Source: Veillonella criceti
GTDB taxonomy: Bacteria > Bacillota > Negativicutes > Veillonellales > Veillonellaceae
NCBI RefSeq assembly: GCF_900460315.1
Contig: NZ_UHIO01000001.1
Span: forward strand, 396,001 to 460,000
Direction of reading: 5' to 3'
Length of the DNA: 64,000 bases
The notes beneath the pieces were generated by a model. The model saw only the letters and a program-made list of their open reading frames with translations, had not been told where the DNA came from and did not search any database. Position numbers and translations under genes: made by a program. Of the stretch, positions 45,389 through 53,946 are shown in pieces; the stretch's first letter is position 1; every line of letters starts with the position of its first letter.

Positions 45389-46911
45389 TAGGCTTGTTCC
45401 TCTAATAATGCATCAATATATTCCATATCTAAATGCTTCTCTACAATATCAGCCAATCGATTATAAGCCGCATCTTTGTGTTCAAAATAATGGAAAACCT
45501 CTTCCATAGGAGGGAGGCCTTTTTTAGTACGCAAAGCATTAATTAATTGGCGTCGTAAACTATCATTATCTAAAATACCATGAATATAGGTACCCATAAC
45601 TTGGCCTGATTCATTAGTGAAGCCATCCATTACATTAACGGGTTGTTCACTACGCGATGTAATATTAAAACATTCTGCCACAGCACCCACACCACGAGTA
45701 TCACCCATATGAATTTCATAGCCTCTTAGCTCTTGACCACTATAGTTCATACCTAAGAAGGACAAGTTTTCAGTATTAAAACTAACTTGATGTGTCATTT
45801 TGGTGCCTGTCATTGTCGTTTCAGTAGGCAATAAGCCTAAGCCTTTTAGTTCAGGAATATCTCCTTCGATACCATCTGGATCATGCAGTTTTTCCCCCAG
45901 CATTTGATAACCACCACAAACACCCAAAACTGGTGTACCTTTAGCTACTAAGGCTTGAATATCTTTATCATAACCACGGTCTTGTAAATATTTTAAATCG
46001 GCCAATGTATTTTTAGAACCTGGTAAGATAATTAAATCAGGTTCGCCAATAGCATCGCCAGGTTTTACAAAGCGAACCGATACATCTGGTTCATAGGCAA
46101 GCGCATCAAAATCAGTGAAATTTGAAATTTTAGGCGTCTGCATAACGGCAATGGTAATTTCACGATTAATGGTAGTATGTTTACTTTCAAGAGCTACAGA
46201 GTCTTCTTCATCAATATCTAGGTTTTCAATAGCAGGAATAACACCTACCACCTTACGTCCAGTTCGTTCCTCAATGAAATCTAACGCAGGTTTTAATAAA
46301 TTTATATCGCCACGGAATTTATTAATCACAATCCCTTTGACTAAATCACGTTCTTCTGGTTCTAATAATTCTAAAGTACCTACAATGGAAGCAATAGCAC
46401 CACCACGATCTATATCAGCAATGAGCATAACAGGACAATTAGTCATCTTAGCAACACGCATATTAACAATATCATTAGCTTTCAGATTAACCTCAGCTGG
46501 ACTACCGGCCCCTTCAATGACAATCATGTCAAAATTATGATTTAAAAATTGAAGACTTTCTTTGACTTTATCAAGGGCTGTTAAGGAATATTGAGTGTGA
46601 TATTCTTTAGCGCTATACACCCCTACTGGTTTTCCCATAAGGACTACTTGCGACGATTGATTACCTGTAGGTTTTAATAAGACAGGATTCATTTGTACAA
46701 TCGGATCAATACCCGCAGCTTCTGCTTGTGCTACTTGGGCACGACCAATTTCATCGCCCCAACGAGTTACATACGAATTTAAAGCCATATTTTGTGCTTT
46801 AAAAGGGACCGTCTTTAACCCTCTACGATAAAAAATACGGCACAATGCCGTAGTCAAAATGCTTTTCCCTACATTGGAACTTGTTCCTTGAAACATAATT
46901 TTCTTTGCCAT
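45388..46911 (-). CDS. cobQ: Cobyric acid synthase CobQ/CbiP
   Basis: 507 residues. An N-terminal dethiobiotin-synthetase-like ATPase (M-F-Q-G-T-S-S-N-V-G-K-S, W-G-D-E-I-G-R-A-Q) and a C-terminal class I glutamine amidotransferase (L-G-V-C-G-G-Y-Q-M-L-G) are present. It amidates adenosylcobyrinic acid a,c-diamide on four side chains. The 1-base overlaps on both sides show tight coupling. Confidence 0.97.
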   Translation of the reverse strand: MAKKIMFQGTSSNVGKSILTTALCRIFYRRGLKTVPFKAQNMALNSYVTRWGDEIGRAQVAQAEAAGIDPIVQMNPVLLKPTGNQSSQVVLMGKPVGVYSAKEYHTQYSLTALDKVKESLQFLNHNFDMIVIEGAGSPAEVNLKANDIVNMRVAKMTNCPVMLIADIDRGGAIASIVGTLELLEPEERDLVKGIVINKFRGDINLLKPALDFIEERTGRKVVGVIPAIENLDIDEEDSVALESKHTTINREITIAVMQTPKISNFTDFDALAYEPDVSVRFVKPGDAIGEPDLIILPGSKNTLADLKYLQDRGYDKDIQALVAKGTPVLGVCGGYQMLGEKLHDPDGIEGDIPELKGLGLLPTETTMTGTKMTHQVSFNTENLSFLGMNYSGQELRGYEIHMGDTRGVGAVAECFNITSRSEQPVNVMDGFTNESGQVMGTYIHGILDNDSLRRQLINALRTKKGLPPMEEVFHYFEHKDAAYNRLADIVEKHLDMEYIDALLEEQA

Positions 46912-47486
46912 TATATGTGAACCTCCTTGGATTTTAGTTCTGTTGTAATGCCACTAATTGTAAAATATACTTCATCAGCCTCTTTAGCTACCGCTTGATT
47001 AACTAACCCTGCTATATCACGGAAAAAACGAGCTAACCGATTTTCTGGAACAATCCCTAAACCTAACTCATTAGTTACAAATACAACCGTTTTATTAGCT
47101 TCACGACTTTGGACTAAAATGTGTTTTAGTTCTTCCACTAAAGCATTGGCTATTTCATTACACACCGCTTGTGTGTGTGGTTCTGCTTTTAGCATAGTAT
47201 TGGTGGCATACATAGTTAGGCAATCCACCAAGATAATGTCGCATTGTTCTAAAACCTTTGGCCATGAAGCGGATAAATCGAAAGGAATTTCATAATTATG
47301 CCACACCGAACCACGACGTTCTTTGTGCTTAGCTACTCGATCTTCCATTTCATCGTCAAAAATTTGACTCGTTGCTACATATCCTTTACTGCCTGATAAG
47401 GATAATACTAATTGTTCAGCAAACTCGCTTTTACCACTACGAGCGCCTCCTGTGCAAAGTATAATTTTACTCTTATTATTTATCAT
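46911..47486 (-). CDS. cobU: Adenosylcobinamide kinase/guanylyltransferase CobU
   Basis: 191 residues, bifunctional. The P-loop is C-T-G-G-A-R-S-G-K-S-E-F-A-E at the N-terminus, with the guanylylated His in R-V-A-K-H-K-E-R-R and V-T-N-E-L-G-L-G-I-V-P-E-N as signature. It produces adenosylcobinamide-GDP for CobS. It is the first gene of the cobalamin operon; no cobalamin riboswitch motif was found upstream. Confidence 0.96.
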   Translation of the reverse strand: MINNKSKIILCTGGARSGKSEFAEQLVLSLSGSKGYVATSQIFDDEMEDRVAKHKERRGSVWHNYEIPFDLSASWPKVLEQCDIILVDCLTMYATNTMLKAEPHTQAVCNEIANALVEELKHILVQSREANKTVVFVTNELGLGIVPENRLARFFRDIAGLVNQAVAKEADEVYFTISGITTELKSKEVHI

Positions 47487-47570
47487 GAGTCGTTATACTC
47501 TCCCTACTGTTTAATTCTTGGACTCTACTTGCATTTAGAGCCTTTATAAGTATACAATAATTCATATCGC

Positions 47571-47603
47571 TACTTTTAAGTCATACATTGCTACTTAAAA
47601 GTA
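47571..47603. promoter_or_regulatory. Operator-like inverted repeat between divergent genes
   Basis: TACTTTTAAG (47571-47580) is perfectly complementary to CTTAAAAGTA (47594-47603) with a 13-base centre. It lies in the 186-base gap between cobU (minus) and a small conserved gene (plus), so one regulator could control both. Confidence 0.45.
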
Positions 47604-47672
47604 TAAAACCCGTATATCCCATTATACACCGTTCATAGTATATTGAGGGAATAAAAAGGAGTGTTTTATTGT

Positions 47673-48014
47673 ATGGAAATGAAAAATTTTTATGTTAAAT
47701 TGATGGCTACCCTTTGGGAAAATACATATCGAGCTGTCATTACTGACCAAAATGAGCAATATGCAGCTACAGCCCGTGTAATTGTTAATATTCCCTTACC
47801 ACCAGAAGCATTACCACCAAATGCACCACAGGTTGAAGCACAGTTATTGGTGCTTGTAGAAGATGGCACTATATCACCAGAAGATTTAATCGAATTTGAA
47901 ACGATATTAGCTGCTAAAATTCGCGAAAAATTTCAATATGAAATTAGCACCGTATTCTTCTACTACCCAAGTCCTGAAGATGTATTAAATACTGGCACGA
48001 TTGATCAAAAATAG
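47673..48014 (+). CDS. Small protein of unknown function
   Basis: 113 residues from ATG 47673, which lies 11 bases after AGGAG; a GTG at 47661 falls inside that site. No signal peptide, membrane segment, cysteine cluster or known motif is visible. It has a predicted alpha/beta composition with a Pro-rich stretch (P-L-P-P-E-A-L-P-P-N-A-P) near residue 45 and Y-Y-P-S-P-E-D near the end. Its own ribosome site, normal codon use and terminator mark it as a real gene. Divergent from the cobalamin operon. Confidence 0.75.
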   Translation: MEMKNFYVKLMATLWENTYRAVITDQNEQYAATARVIVNIPLPPEALPPNAPQVEAQLLVLVEDGTISPEDLIEFETILAAKIREKFQYEISTVFFYYPSPEDVLNTGTIDQK

Positions 48015-48024
48015 AATAAAATAT

Positions 48025-48066
48025 AAAAGCTATGTTACCGAATGATTCGCGTAACATAGCTTTTTA
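48025..48066 (+). terminator. Terminator after the small unknown gene
   Basis: AAAAGCTATGTTAC (48025-48038) is perfectly complementary to GTAACATAGCTTTT, followed by T residues. The A run before the stem means it could also act on the convergent strand. Confidence 0.88.
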
Positions 48067-48162
48067 TATGGGATGACCGTATTTCGTATTCACGCGTCAA
48101 GCAAGTATGAAGTTTCTGCCACTTCACCTATGTGAACACAATGAGTACATTGAGATGGCCTA

Positions 48163-48669
48163 TTATAGTTCAAACTCAGCACGAGCTAGCATGTAGCAAC
48201 AATCAGATAAACGATTTAAGTAGCGAATGTTAACTTCGTGAATCGCTTCACCTGATTCAGCCGCACGCAATAAAGCCCGTTCAGCACGACGTGTTACCGT
48301 ACGACATTGATGCAATAAAGCGGAACTTTTTTTATCACCAGGCACGATGAATTTAGTCAGTGGTTCCATTTTAGCATCATAGCTATCAATAATTTTTTCA
48401 AGGTTTTCAATATGAGCATCTGTAATAGTAGGTTCTTGGCCTAAACTTGCTACATCAGCCATCAATTGCCATAATTCTTTCTGAATTCCATAAATAACTT
48501 GTTGTATGTCATCATGTTCAGAGAAAGCACGAGCTACGCCAAGTACAGCTTGTAATTCATCAATAGTACCATAAGCTTCTACACGAAGGGATGCCTTAGA
48601 AAGGCGCTCGCCTGTATATAAAGAAGTAGAGCCTTTATCACCTGTTTTAGTATATACCTTTGCGTTCAT
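48163..48669 (-). CDS. pduO: PduO-type ATP:cob(I)alamin adenosyltransferase
   Basis: 168 residues from ATG 48669 (ribosome site AGAGGTG); a longer open frame upstream runs into ndk and is not used. The ATP-binding N-terminus T-K-T-G-D-K-G-S-T-S-L-Y-T-G-E-R and C-R-T-V-T-R-R-A-E-R, together with N-x-R-Y-L-N-R-L-S-D, are diagnostic. It adds the adenosyl group that makes coenzyme B12, complementing the cobalamin cluster upstream. Confidence 0.95.
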   Translation of the reverse strand: MNAKVYTKTGDKGSTSLYTGERLSKASLRVEAYGTIDELQAVLGVARAFSEHDDIQQVIYGIQKELWQLMADVASLGQEPTITDAHIENLEKIIDSYDAKMEPLTKFIVPGDKKSSALLHQCRTVTRRAERALLRAAESGEAIHEVNIRYLNRLSDCCYMLARAEFEL

Positions 48670-48697
48670 ACTATCACCTCTTGTACTGTAAAAGAAT

Positions 48698-49102
48698 TTA
48701 AAATTCTGGGAACCATAAAGCGACTTCACGTTTTGCTGTGTCTACCGCATCCGATGCATGCACTACATTTTCATTAATTGCTAACCCATAGTCACCACGA
48801 ATCGACCCAGGATTTGCTTTTAATGGATCTGTAGCACCATTTAATTGACGTACAGCAGCCACTGCGTTTTCACCACTTAATACCATGGCAAGAACAGGAC
48901 CAGATGTAATGAAATCAATTAATTCTTGGAAAAATGGTTTTTCTTTATGTTCTGCATAATGTTCAGCCGCTAACTCACACGGTACTTGCATTAATTTTAG
49001 AGCACTAATTGTTAAGCCTTTGCGCTCATATCGAGCTAAAATTTCACCACAAAGTTTCTTTTTTACGCCATCTGGTTTTACGAGTACTAACGTGTGTTCC
49101 AT
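48698..49102 (-). CDS. ndk: Nucleoside diphosphate kinase
   Basis: 134 residues. The catalytic His is in N-V-V-H-A-S-D, with V-L-V-K-P-D-G-V near the start and [11 protein letters not shown]. It balances NTP pools. It lies 28 bases before pduO. Confidence 0.96.
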   Translation of the reverse strand: MEHTLVLVKPDGVKKKLCGEILARYERKGLTISALKLMQVPCELAAEHYAEHKEKPFFQELIDFITSGPVLAMVLSGENAVAAVRQLNGATDPLKANPGSIRGDYGLAINENVVHASDAVDTAKREVALWFPEF

Positions 49103-49111
49103 GATTTCCTC

Positions 49112-49975
49112 CTAGCGCATGCGCGCAGCTAATTCTTTTAATTTTTCAATACGAGATGTTGTACTTGGATGCGTACTAAATAAAGAGCTCGTAAAGTCCT
49201 TTACATTACTTAAAGGATTAATAATAAACATATGAGCTGTTGTGCCTACTTGTGATTCACTAGTTGGCAACGCTCCATACTTGGAATAATAATCGATTTT
49301 TCCAAGGGCCGATGCTAAGGATAAAGGTTTACCACTCATTTCAGCGCCACCTTCATCCGCTAAATATTCACGTGAACGTGAAATCGCCATTTGAATTAAC
49401 GCAGCGGCAATCGGTGCTAAAATGATAGTTGCTAACATAGCAATTGGATTACCACCTTCACGGTCATCACTACGACCAAAAATGGCAAAGAACTGCATCA
49501 TATTAGCAATCATCGTAATAACCCCAGCAATACTAGCAGCAATGGTACTAATCAATGTATCACGATGTTTAATATGGGTTAACTCGTGAGCTAATACCCC
49601 TTCAATCTCATCATCTGTTAATAACTCCATAATGCCTGTTGTTACCGCTACAGCCCCATGTTCTGGGTTACGGCCAGTAGCAAAAGCATTAGGTACTTTA
49701 GAATCGATAATATACACCTTTGGCATTGGTAAATTACCACGCTTGGCTAAGCTAGCTACCATATTGTACAAATCAGGATTGTCCGTCGCAGATACTTGGC
49801 GGGCATTGTACATGCTGAGGACAATCTTATCACTATTCCAATAACTGAACAAGTTCATCCCCATAGAAAAAATAAACATCGTTAGAAGACCAGTCTTGCC
49901 CGCGACTAACTGTCCAATTACCATTAATAAACCAGTCATCAATGCCAGTAAAACAGCTGTCTTTACATTATTCAT
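49112..49975 (-). CDS. htpX: Membrane protease HtpX
   Basis: 287 residues from ATG 49975. The upstream part of the open frame reads through the tRNA gene and is not coding. Two N-terminal membrane segments precede the zinc motif L-A-H-E-L-T-H-I-K-H-R-D, and two more follow, with the third ligand in E-Y-L-A-D-E-G-G-A. HtpX degrades misfolded membrane proteins. H-P-S-T-x-x-R-I-x-x-L near the C-terminus is typical. Confidence 0.95.
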   Translation of the reverse strand: MNNVKTAVLLALMTGLLMVIGQLVAGKTGLLTMFIFSMGMNLFSYWNSDKIVLSMYNARQVSATDNPDLYNMVASLAKRGNLPMPKVYIIDSKVPNAFATGRNPEHGAVAVTTGIMELLTDDEIEGVLAHELTHIKHRDTLISTIAASIAGVITMIANMMQFFAIFGRSDDREGGNPIAMLATIILAPIAAALIQMAISRSREYLADEGGAEMSGKPLSLASALGKIDYYSKYGALPTSESQVGTTAHMFIINPLSNVKDFTSSLFSTHPSTTSRIEKLKELAARMR

Positions 49976-50016
49976 AGTTTTTGTTTGCCTCTTTCTTAAA
50001 TATATTGTTTTACACA

Positions 50017-50093
50017 TGGTCGGAACGACAAGATTTGAACTTGCGACCTCTACCACCCCAAGGTAGCGCTCTACCAAGCTGAGCTACGTCCCG
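50017..50093 (-). tRNA. tRNA-Pro (anticodon GGG)
   Basis: On the minus strand the 77 nt fold into a standard cloverleaf. The acceptor CGGGACG pairs with CGTTCCG, the anticodon stem CTACC/GGTAG holds the 7-base loop TTGGGGT with anticodon GGG, and the T arm is GCAAG-TTCAAAT-CTTGT. The 3' end is encoded as ACCA. It lies between thrB and htpX. Confidence 0.95.
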
Positions 50094-50158
50094 ATGAATA
50101 GTATTATATCAACAAATTTGAAAAATATCTATTCACACTCTAATTATATAGTAATTAC

Positions 50159-51085
50159 CTACTTTTGGCAATTTATGTAGCTAGCACCCACCGTATCTGC
50201 TTCTACTATATAAGCATGACAAGCAATGTTATTTTGAACAAATATCTCTGCCATAGCTTCCTTTACTTGGTTTACTGATTGTCTAGAACAATAAGCAATT
50301 AAAGTAGAGCCAGAGCCACTAATAGTAGCGCCATAGGCCCCCTGTTCGAGTGCTACTTTAAATACATCATCACAATAAGGGATTAGCGATTTACGATAAG
50401 GCACATGTAAATAATCTTCAAGAGCTATGCGCAAATAGTCTAACTTATGTTGTAATAAAGCCGTAACAAATAAGGTAGCATGGCTCACATTGGCTACCGC
50501 TTCTTTATGAGCAATTGCCTTTGGTAATACACTGCGAGCATATTCGGTAGACACGATTACGTCCGGTACCACTACAGCAAAAACTAACTCATCTGGCAAC
50601 GTTACTGTCGTATACAATAAACCCTGTTCATGATTAACAGCACAAACTAAATTACCAAGTAACGCAGGCGCTACATTATCAGGATGTCCTTCAATCTCAT
50701 TAGCAAGTAGAAGTAACTCATGTTTACTCAAAGGCGTGGCTAGAGTCGCATTGGCTAATAAAAGACCTGCTACAATTGCTGTAGAACTACTGCCTAACCC
50801 ACGAGATGGAGGAATAGCAGCCTCGCTATGAATAGTGCCATATATAGGACTTACTGCAACTTTAGCAAAAACTTGTTGCATAGCATAACCAACTAGATTA
50901 TTAGCTTGATCTTCCTTGGCTAATAATTCTGCATCAAAGCCGTCAAAAGTATAAGTATTACATGTCGCTGTTTCATCAGGCATAAAGGTAAATGTATTGT
51001 ATAACTCTAACGCTAGGCCTAATGAATCAAATCCAGGTCCACAATTGGCACTAGTAGCAGGCACTTTTACAACAATTGGATTCAT
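50159..51085 (-). CDS. thrB: Homoserine kinase
   Basis: 308 residues, GHMP kinase. The ATP loop is P-P-S-R-G-L-G-S-S-S-T-A; the opening V-P-A-T-S-A-N-C-G-P-G-F-D-S-L-G is diagnostic. It phosphorylates homoserine for threonine synthesis. It follows hom by 9 bases, so they are cotranscribed. Confidence 0.97.
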   Translation of the reverse strand: MNPIVVKVPATSANCGPGFDSLGLALELYNTFTFMPDETATCNTYTFDGFDAELLAKEDQANNLVGYAMQQVFAKVAVSPIYGTIHSEAAIPPSRGLGSSSTAIVAGLLLANATLATPLSKHELLLLANEIEGHPDNVAPALLGNLVCAVNHEQGLLYTTVTLPDELVFAVVVPDVIVSTEYARSVLPKAIAHKEAVANVSHATLFVTALLQHKLDYLRIALEDYLHVPYRKSLIPYCDDVFKVALEQGAYGATISGSGSTLIAYCSRQSVNQVKEAMAEIFVQNNIACHAYIVEADTVGASYINCQK

Positions 51086-51094
51086 TCTTACCTC

Positions 51095-52384
51095 CTAATC
51101 CGCCATAATAGGGATAACGCTCCCCACTTCTCGGACAACGCGTAGATTATTAAAGGCATTGATTACATTTACAATGTAAGAGCGAGGACAGGAAGAAGTT
51201 ACAATGGCAATCGTAGATGTCGTTTCACTTTCGTTACGTTGGGTAACGGCTTGCACGGAAATACGTTGTTCAGCAAGCTTTGTGGCTACTTTAGCAAGAA
51301 CACCAGTGGAATTATCTACTAGAATTCGAATATAGTAAGATGATTCAATTTTACCAGAAGCATATAAGTTTTTTTCTGAGAAATAGAATGGTTGTAAAGC
51401 CCCCAAATGATGGGTTCGAATATTTTTAGCTACTTCCATAACATCGCCTACGATGGAACTCCCCGTTGGCAAACTTCCTGCCCCACGGCCGTAGAACATA
51501 GCATCGTCAATACCATTGCCTTTTACATATAATGCATTATATGAACCACGAACAGATGCCAATGGATGATCGCTTGAAATAAAGGATGGATGCACATTTA
51601 AAGACAACCCTTTTTTTGTCTCCTTAGCAATCCCTAATAATTTAATGGTATATCCAAATTCCTTGCCAAAAGCAATGTCGGTCGCATCAATTTTGGTAAT
51701 CCCTTCAACCGATACATCTTCGAAGAAAATACGACGATTAAAGGCAATAGAAGATAAAATGGCCAGTTTACGTGCTGCATCTAATCCTTCTACATCTGCC
51801 GTAGGATCAGCCTCAGCATAGCCTAAAGCTTGCGCTTCAGCCAACACTTCTTGATAACCGGCCCCTTTTTCCGTCATATTAGATAATATAAAATTAGTTG
51901 TACCATTTAAAATGCCGACAATTTCTGTAATCCGATTGCCCGCTAAGGATTCATACAGTGTACGGATAATTGGAATTCCACCAAGCACACTCGCTTCATA
52001 TCGCAAATCAACTTTATGTTTGGCCGCTAAATCCAATAAGAATGGCCCAGCTTCCGCCAATAAATCCTTGTTAGCCGTAACCACACTTTTCCCTAAGGTT
52101 AATGCTTTTTCTACACATTCACGAGCAAAGGTTGTGCCCCCCATAACTTCAACAACAACTTGAATCGTGGGATCTGTAAATACATCTTCTACAGATTCTA
52201 CAAATTGTGTACCTTCCGGTAAAGCTATATGACTATATTTTGCTTTATTACGAACATAAATCTTAGTCACTTGAAGTGGCGCACCCACTCGATTAGCAAT
52301 TAAATCGCCATTTTTTACAAGTAATTCAAAAGTTCCTTGACCTACTGTACCAAAACCCAGTAGCGCTACTTTAATTGATTCCAT
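51095..52384 (-). CDS. hom: Homoserine dehydrogenase
   Basis: 429 residues. The NAD(P)-binding G-F-G-T-V-G-Q-G-T, G-I-L-N-G-T-T-N-F-I and the catalytic region P-T-A-D-V-E-G-L-D-A-A-R-K are present. The C-terminal ACT domain (S-Y-Y-I-R-I-L-V-D-N-S-T-G-V-L-A) suggests feedback by threonine. It reduces aspartate semialdehyde, the product of asd, to homoserine. Confidence 0.97.
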   Translation of the reverse strand: MESIKVALLGFGTVGQGTFELLVKNGDLIANRVGAPLQVTKIYVRNKAKYSHIALPEGTQFVESVEDVFTDPTIQVVVEVMGGTTFARECVEKALTLGKSVVTANKDLLAEAGPFLLDLAAKHKVDLRYEASVLGGIPIIRTLYESLAGNRITEIVGILNGTTNFILSNMTEKGAGYQEVLAEAQALGYAEADPTADVEGLDAARKLAILSSIAFNRRIFFEDVSVEGITKIDATDIAFGKEFGYTIKLLGIAKETKKGLSLNVHPSFISSDHPLASVRGSYNALYVKGNGIDDAMFYGRGAGSLPTGSSIVGDVMEVAKNIRTHHLGALQPFYFSEKNLYASGKIESSYYIRILVDNSTGVLAKVATKLAEQRISVQAVTQRNESETTSTIAIVTSSCPRSYIVNVINAFNNLRVVREVGSVIPIMAD

Positions 52385-52403
52385 ACTATCCTCTCTCTTT
52401 AAA

Positions 52404-52441
52404 GGAGTGCCCCGGCCTATGTATATAAGTCGGGGCTCTGC
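52404..52441 (-). terminator. Hairpin before hom
   Basis: AGTGCCCCG (52406-52414) pairs with CGGGGCTCT (52431-52439) with one mismatch, and is followed on the minus strand by TTT. It separates the ACT-domain gene from hom and may terminate or attenuate. Confidence 0.45.
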
Positions 52442-52487
52442 CTATATGTGTAATTAATGGTAATAAATTTAAACCACAAGTCATTAA

Positions 52488-52937
52488 TTATGCTTGACCT
52501 AAAATTTCTACACGTAAAATCCCACGAATAGAACGAATATTATTTAAACATTCTTCTAACGATGTAGACAAATCTTTAGTTTCAAAAGCAATTGTTACAT
52601 TCGCAATTCCTTGAAGTGGAATATCTTGATTGATAGTCAAGATACTACCATTACTTTCCGCAATGGTCCGTAAAATACTAGATAACATACCAGCTTCATT
52701 GGACATGGAGATAGTAATAGATACAATCTTACCTTGAGCAATTTCATAAAATGGGAATACATAATCTTTATACTTATAATAAGCCGAACGACTTAAATCC
52801 ATACGTTCTACTGCTTCGTTAATTGTTTTAGCTTCCCCTAATTTTAAAATTTCTTTTACTTTAATCGTTTTTTTAATCGCTTCTGGAAGAATATCTTCTT
52901 GTACCAAATAAAATTTGTCTTTTTTTAACTTAGCCAA
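52488..52937 (-). CDS. pheB: ACT-domain protein (PheB-like)
   Basis: 149 residues from TTG 52937, chosen because GGAGGT lies 7 bases before it; an ATG at 52952 with its own AAGGAG site is the alternative. The N-terminus (F-Y-L-V-Q-E-D-I-L-P-E-A-I-K-K-T) and a helix-turn-helix-like S-R-S-A-Y-Y-K-Y-K-D precede a C-terminal ACT domain. The family was once linked to chorismate mutase and is near hom/thrB in Firmicutes; a regulatory role in amino-acid synthesis is inferred. It overlaps the end of the flippase-like gene. Confidence 0.8.
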   Translation of the reverse strand: MAKLKKDKFYLVQEDILPEAIKKTIKVKEILKLGEAKTINEAVERMDLSRSAYYKYKDYVFPFYEIAQGKIVSITISMSNEAGMLSSILRTIAESNGSILTINQDIPLQGIANVTIAFETKDLSTSLEECLNNIRSIRGILRVEILGQA

Positions 52938-53946
52938 TGTTCTTACCTCCATTTTCTCCTTCAGCTGCCGTCGCGCCAGCAACAAATTGACGGCCGTATA
53001 ATGTAAAGACGGAATACATACCAATAAAAAATGGTAAATATTCAGCTACCACACGCCAACCAACCGCCACGATGCCAACAGTCCCTACCGGCAAGAATGA
53101 AGTAAACAAATAAATAAATAATCCCTCTGCTACGCCTGTACCACCTGGTGTAGGCGCAAAATACAAAATTAAATTTAACAATATCATACGACTGAGGATT
53201 TCCACAATCGGTATATCCCAAGTAAAGGCACACATAAGAGCTGGCGCAATAGCATATAATGCTAACAAGCTTAAACCAGATTCTATGAATACCAATAATG
53301 ACTGAAATGGTTTAGCATATAATAATGAAAACCCCTCATTTAGCTCCGTTAGCTTAGCTAACCACGCCTTAGGGTTTCCTTTTTTTACCCGCTCAGCCAT
53401 AAGATAGACAAACCGTTTCATTAAATTAGTTCGCAGCACATATAGACCAACAATAGTGCAAATAACCAAAAATAGTGAAATTTCTAGCAATGCTTCACGA
53501 CTAATATAAGGAATTGTAATGGAGCTATGTAAAAAAATAACAGGCAACATTACAATTAAAAATAAAATAGAAAATACAGTACGAATTAGTACAATGGGAG
53601 CCCCTTTCATAACAGGCACACCATAACTTTTAAGAATGAGTACTTGAGCAACTGCACCACCACTAGCACCAGGCGTCAACATGGCCATAAAGTAGTTACC
53701 AAAGATAACACGCAAAATAGCTATAATTGGCAAATCATACCCACCAATGTGAACGAGCCGTTGTAACCGTAACCCGTCAAAATACATTCCCACAGCTAAG
53801 GCTAATAATGCTAATAATAAAGAACTAATATTAAAAGTTTCCAATGTTGCTAAAGCCGCTAAATCAATCGTAAAGTAAATGGTAAGCCCTGAGATTATGA
53901 CCAACACTAAACCTAAGAAAAGCCCCCGTTTTACAACTTTATTCAT
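52930..53946 (-). CDS. YbhN/UPF0104-family flippase-like membrane protein
   Basis: 338 residues with about eight hydrophobic segments. The family motif L-T-P-G-A-S-G-G-A-V-A-Q and the C-terminal P-T-P-G-G-T-G-V-A-E-G are conserved in the lysyl-phosphatidylglycerol synthase transmembrane (AglD/YbhN) group, whose members move or modify lipids. It overlaps the adjacent deacetylase by 4 bases, so the two probably work on one lipid-linked substrate. The substrate is unknown. Confidence 0.85.
   Translation of the reverse strand: MNKVVKRGLFLGLVLVIISGLTIYFTIDLAALATLETFNISSLLLALLALAVGMYFDGLRLQRLVHIGGYDLPIIAILRVIFGNYFMAMLTPGASGGAVAQVLILKSYGVPVMKGAPIVLIRTVFSILFLIVMLPVIFLHSSITIPYISREALLEISLFLVICTIVGLYVLRTNLMKRFVYLMAERVKKGNPKAWLAKLTELNEGFSLLYAKPFQSLLVFIESGLSLLALYAIAPALMCAFTWDIPIVEILSRMILLNLILYFAPTPGGTGVAEGLFIYLFTSFLPVGTVGIVAVGWRVVAEYLPFFIGMYSVFTLYGRQFVAGATAAEGENGGKNIG

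Noticed and set aside
47487-47672. Cobalamin riboswitch upstream of cobU
   Set aside because: No B12-box-like or conserved aptamer elements were seen on the minus strand in the 186 bases before cobU.
49976-50077. N-terminal extension of HtpX
   Set aside because: The open frame runs through the tRNA-Pro gene; HtpX proteins start at the M-N-N-V-K-T position.
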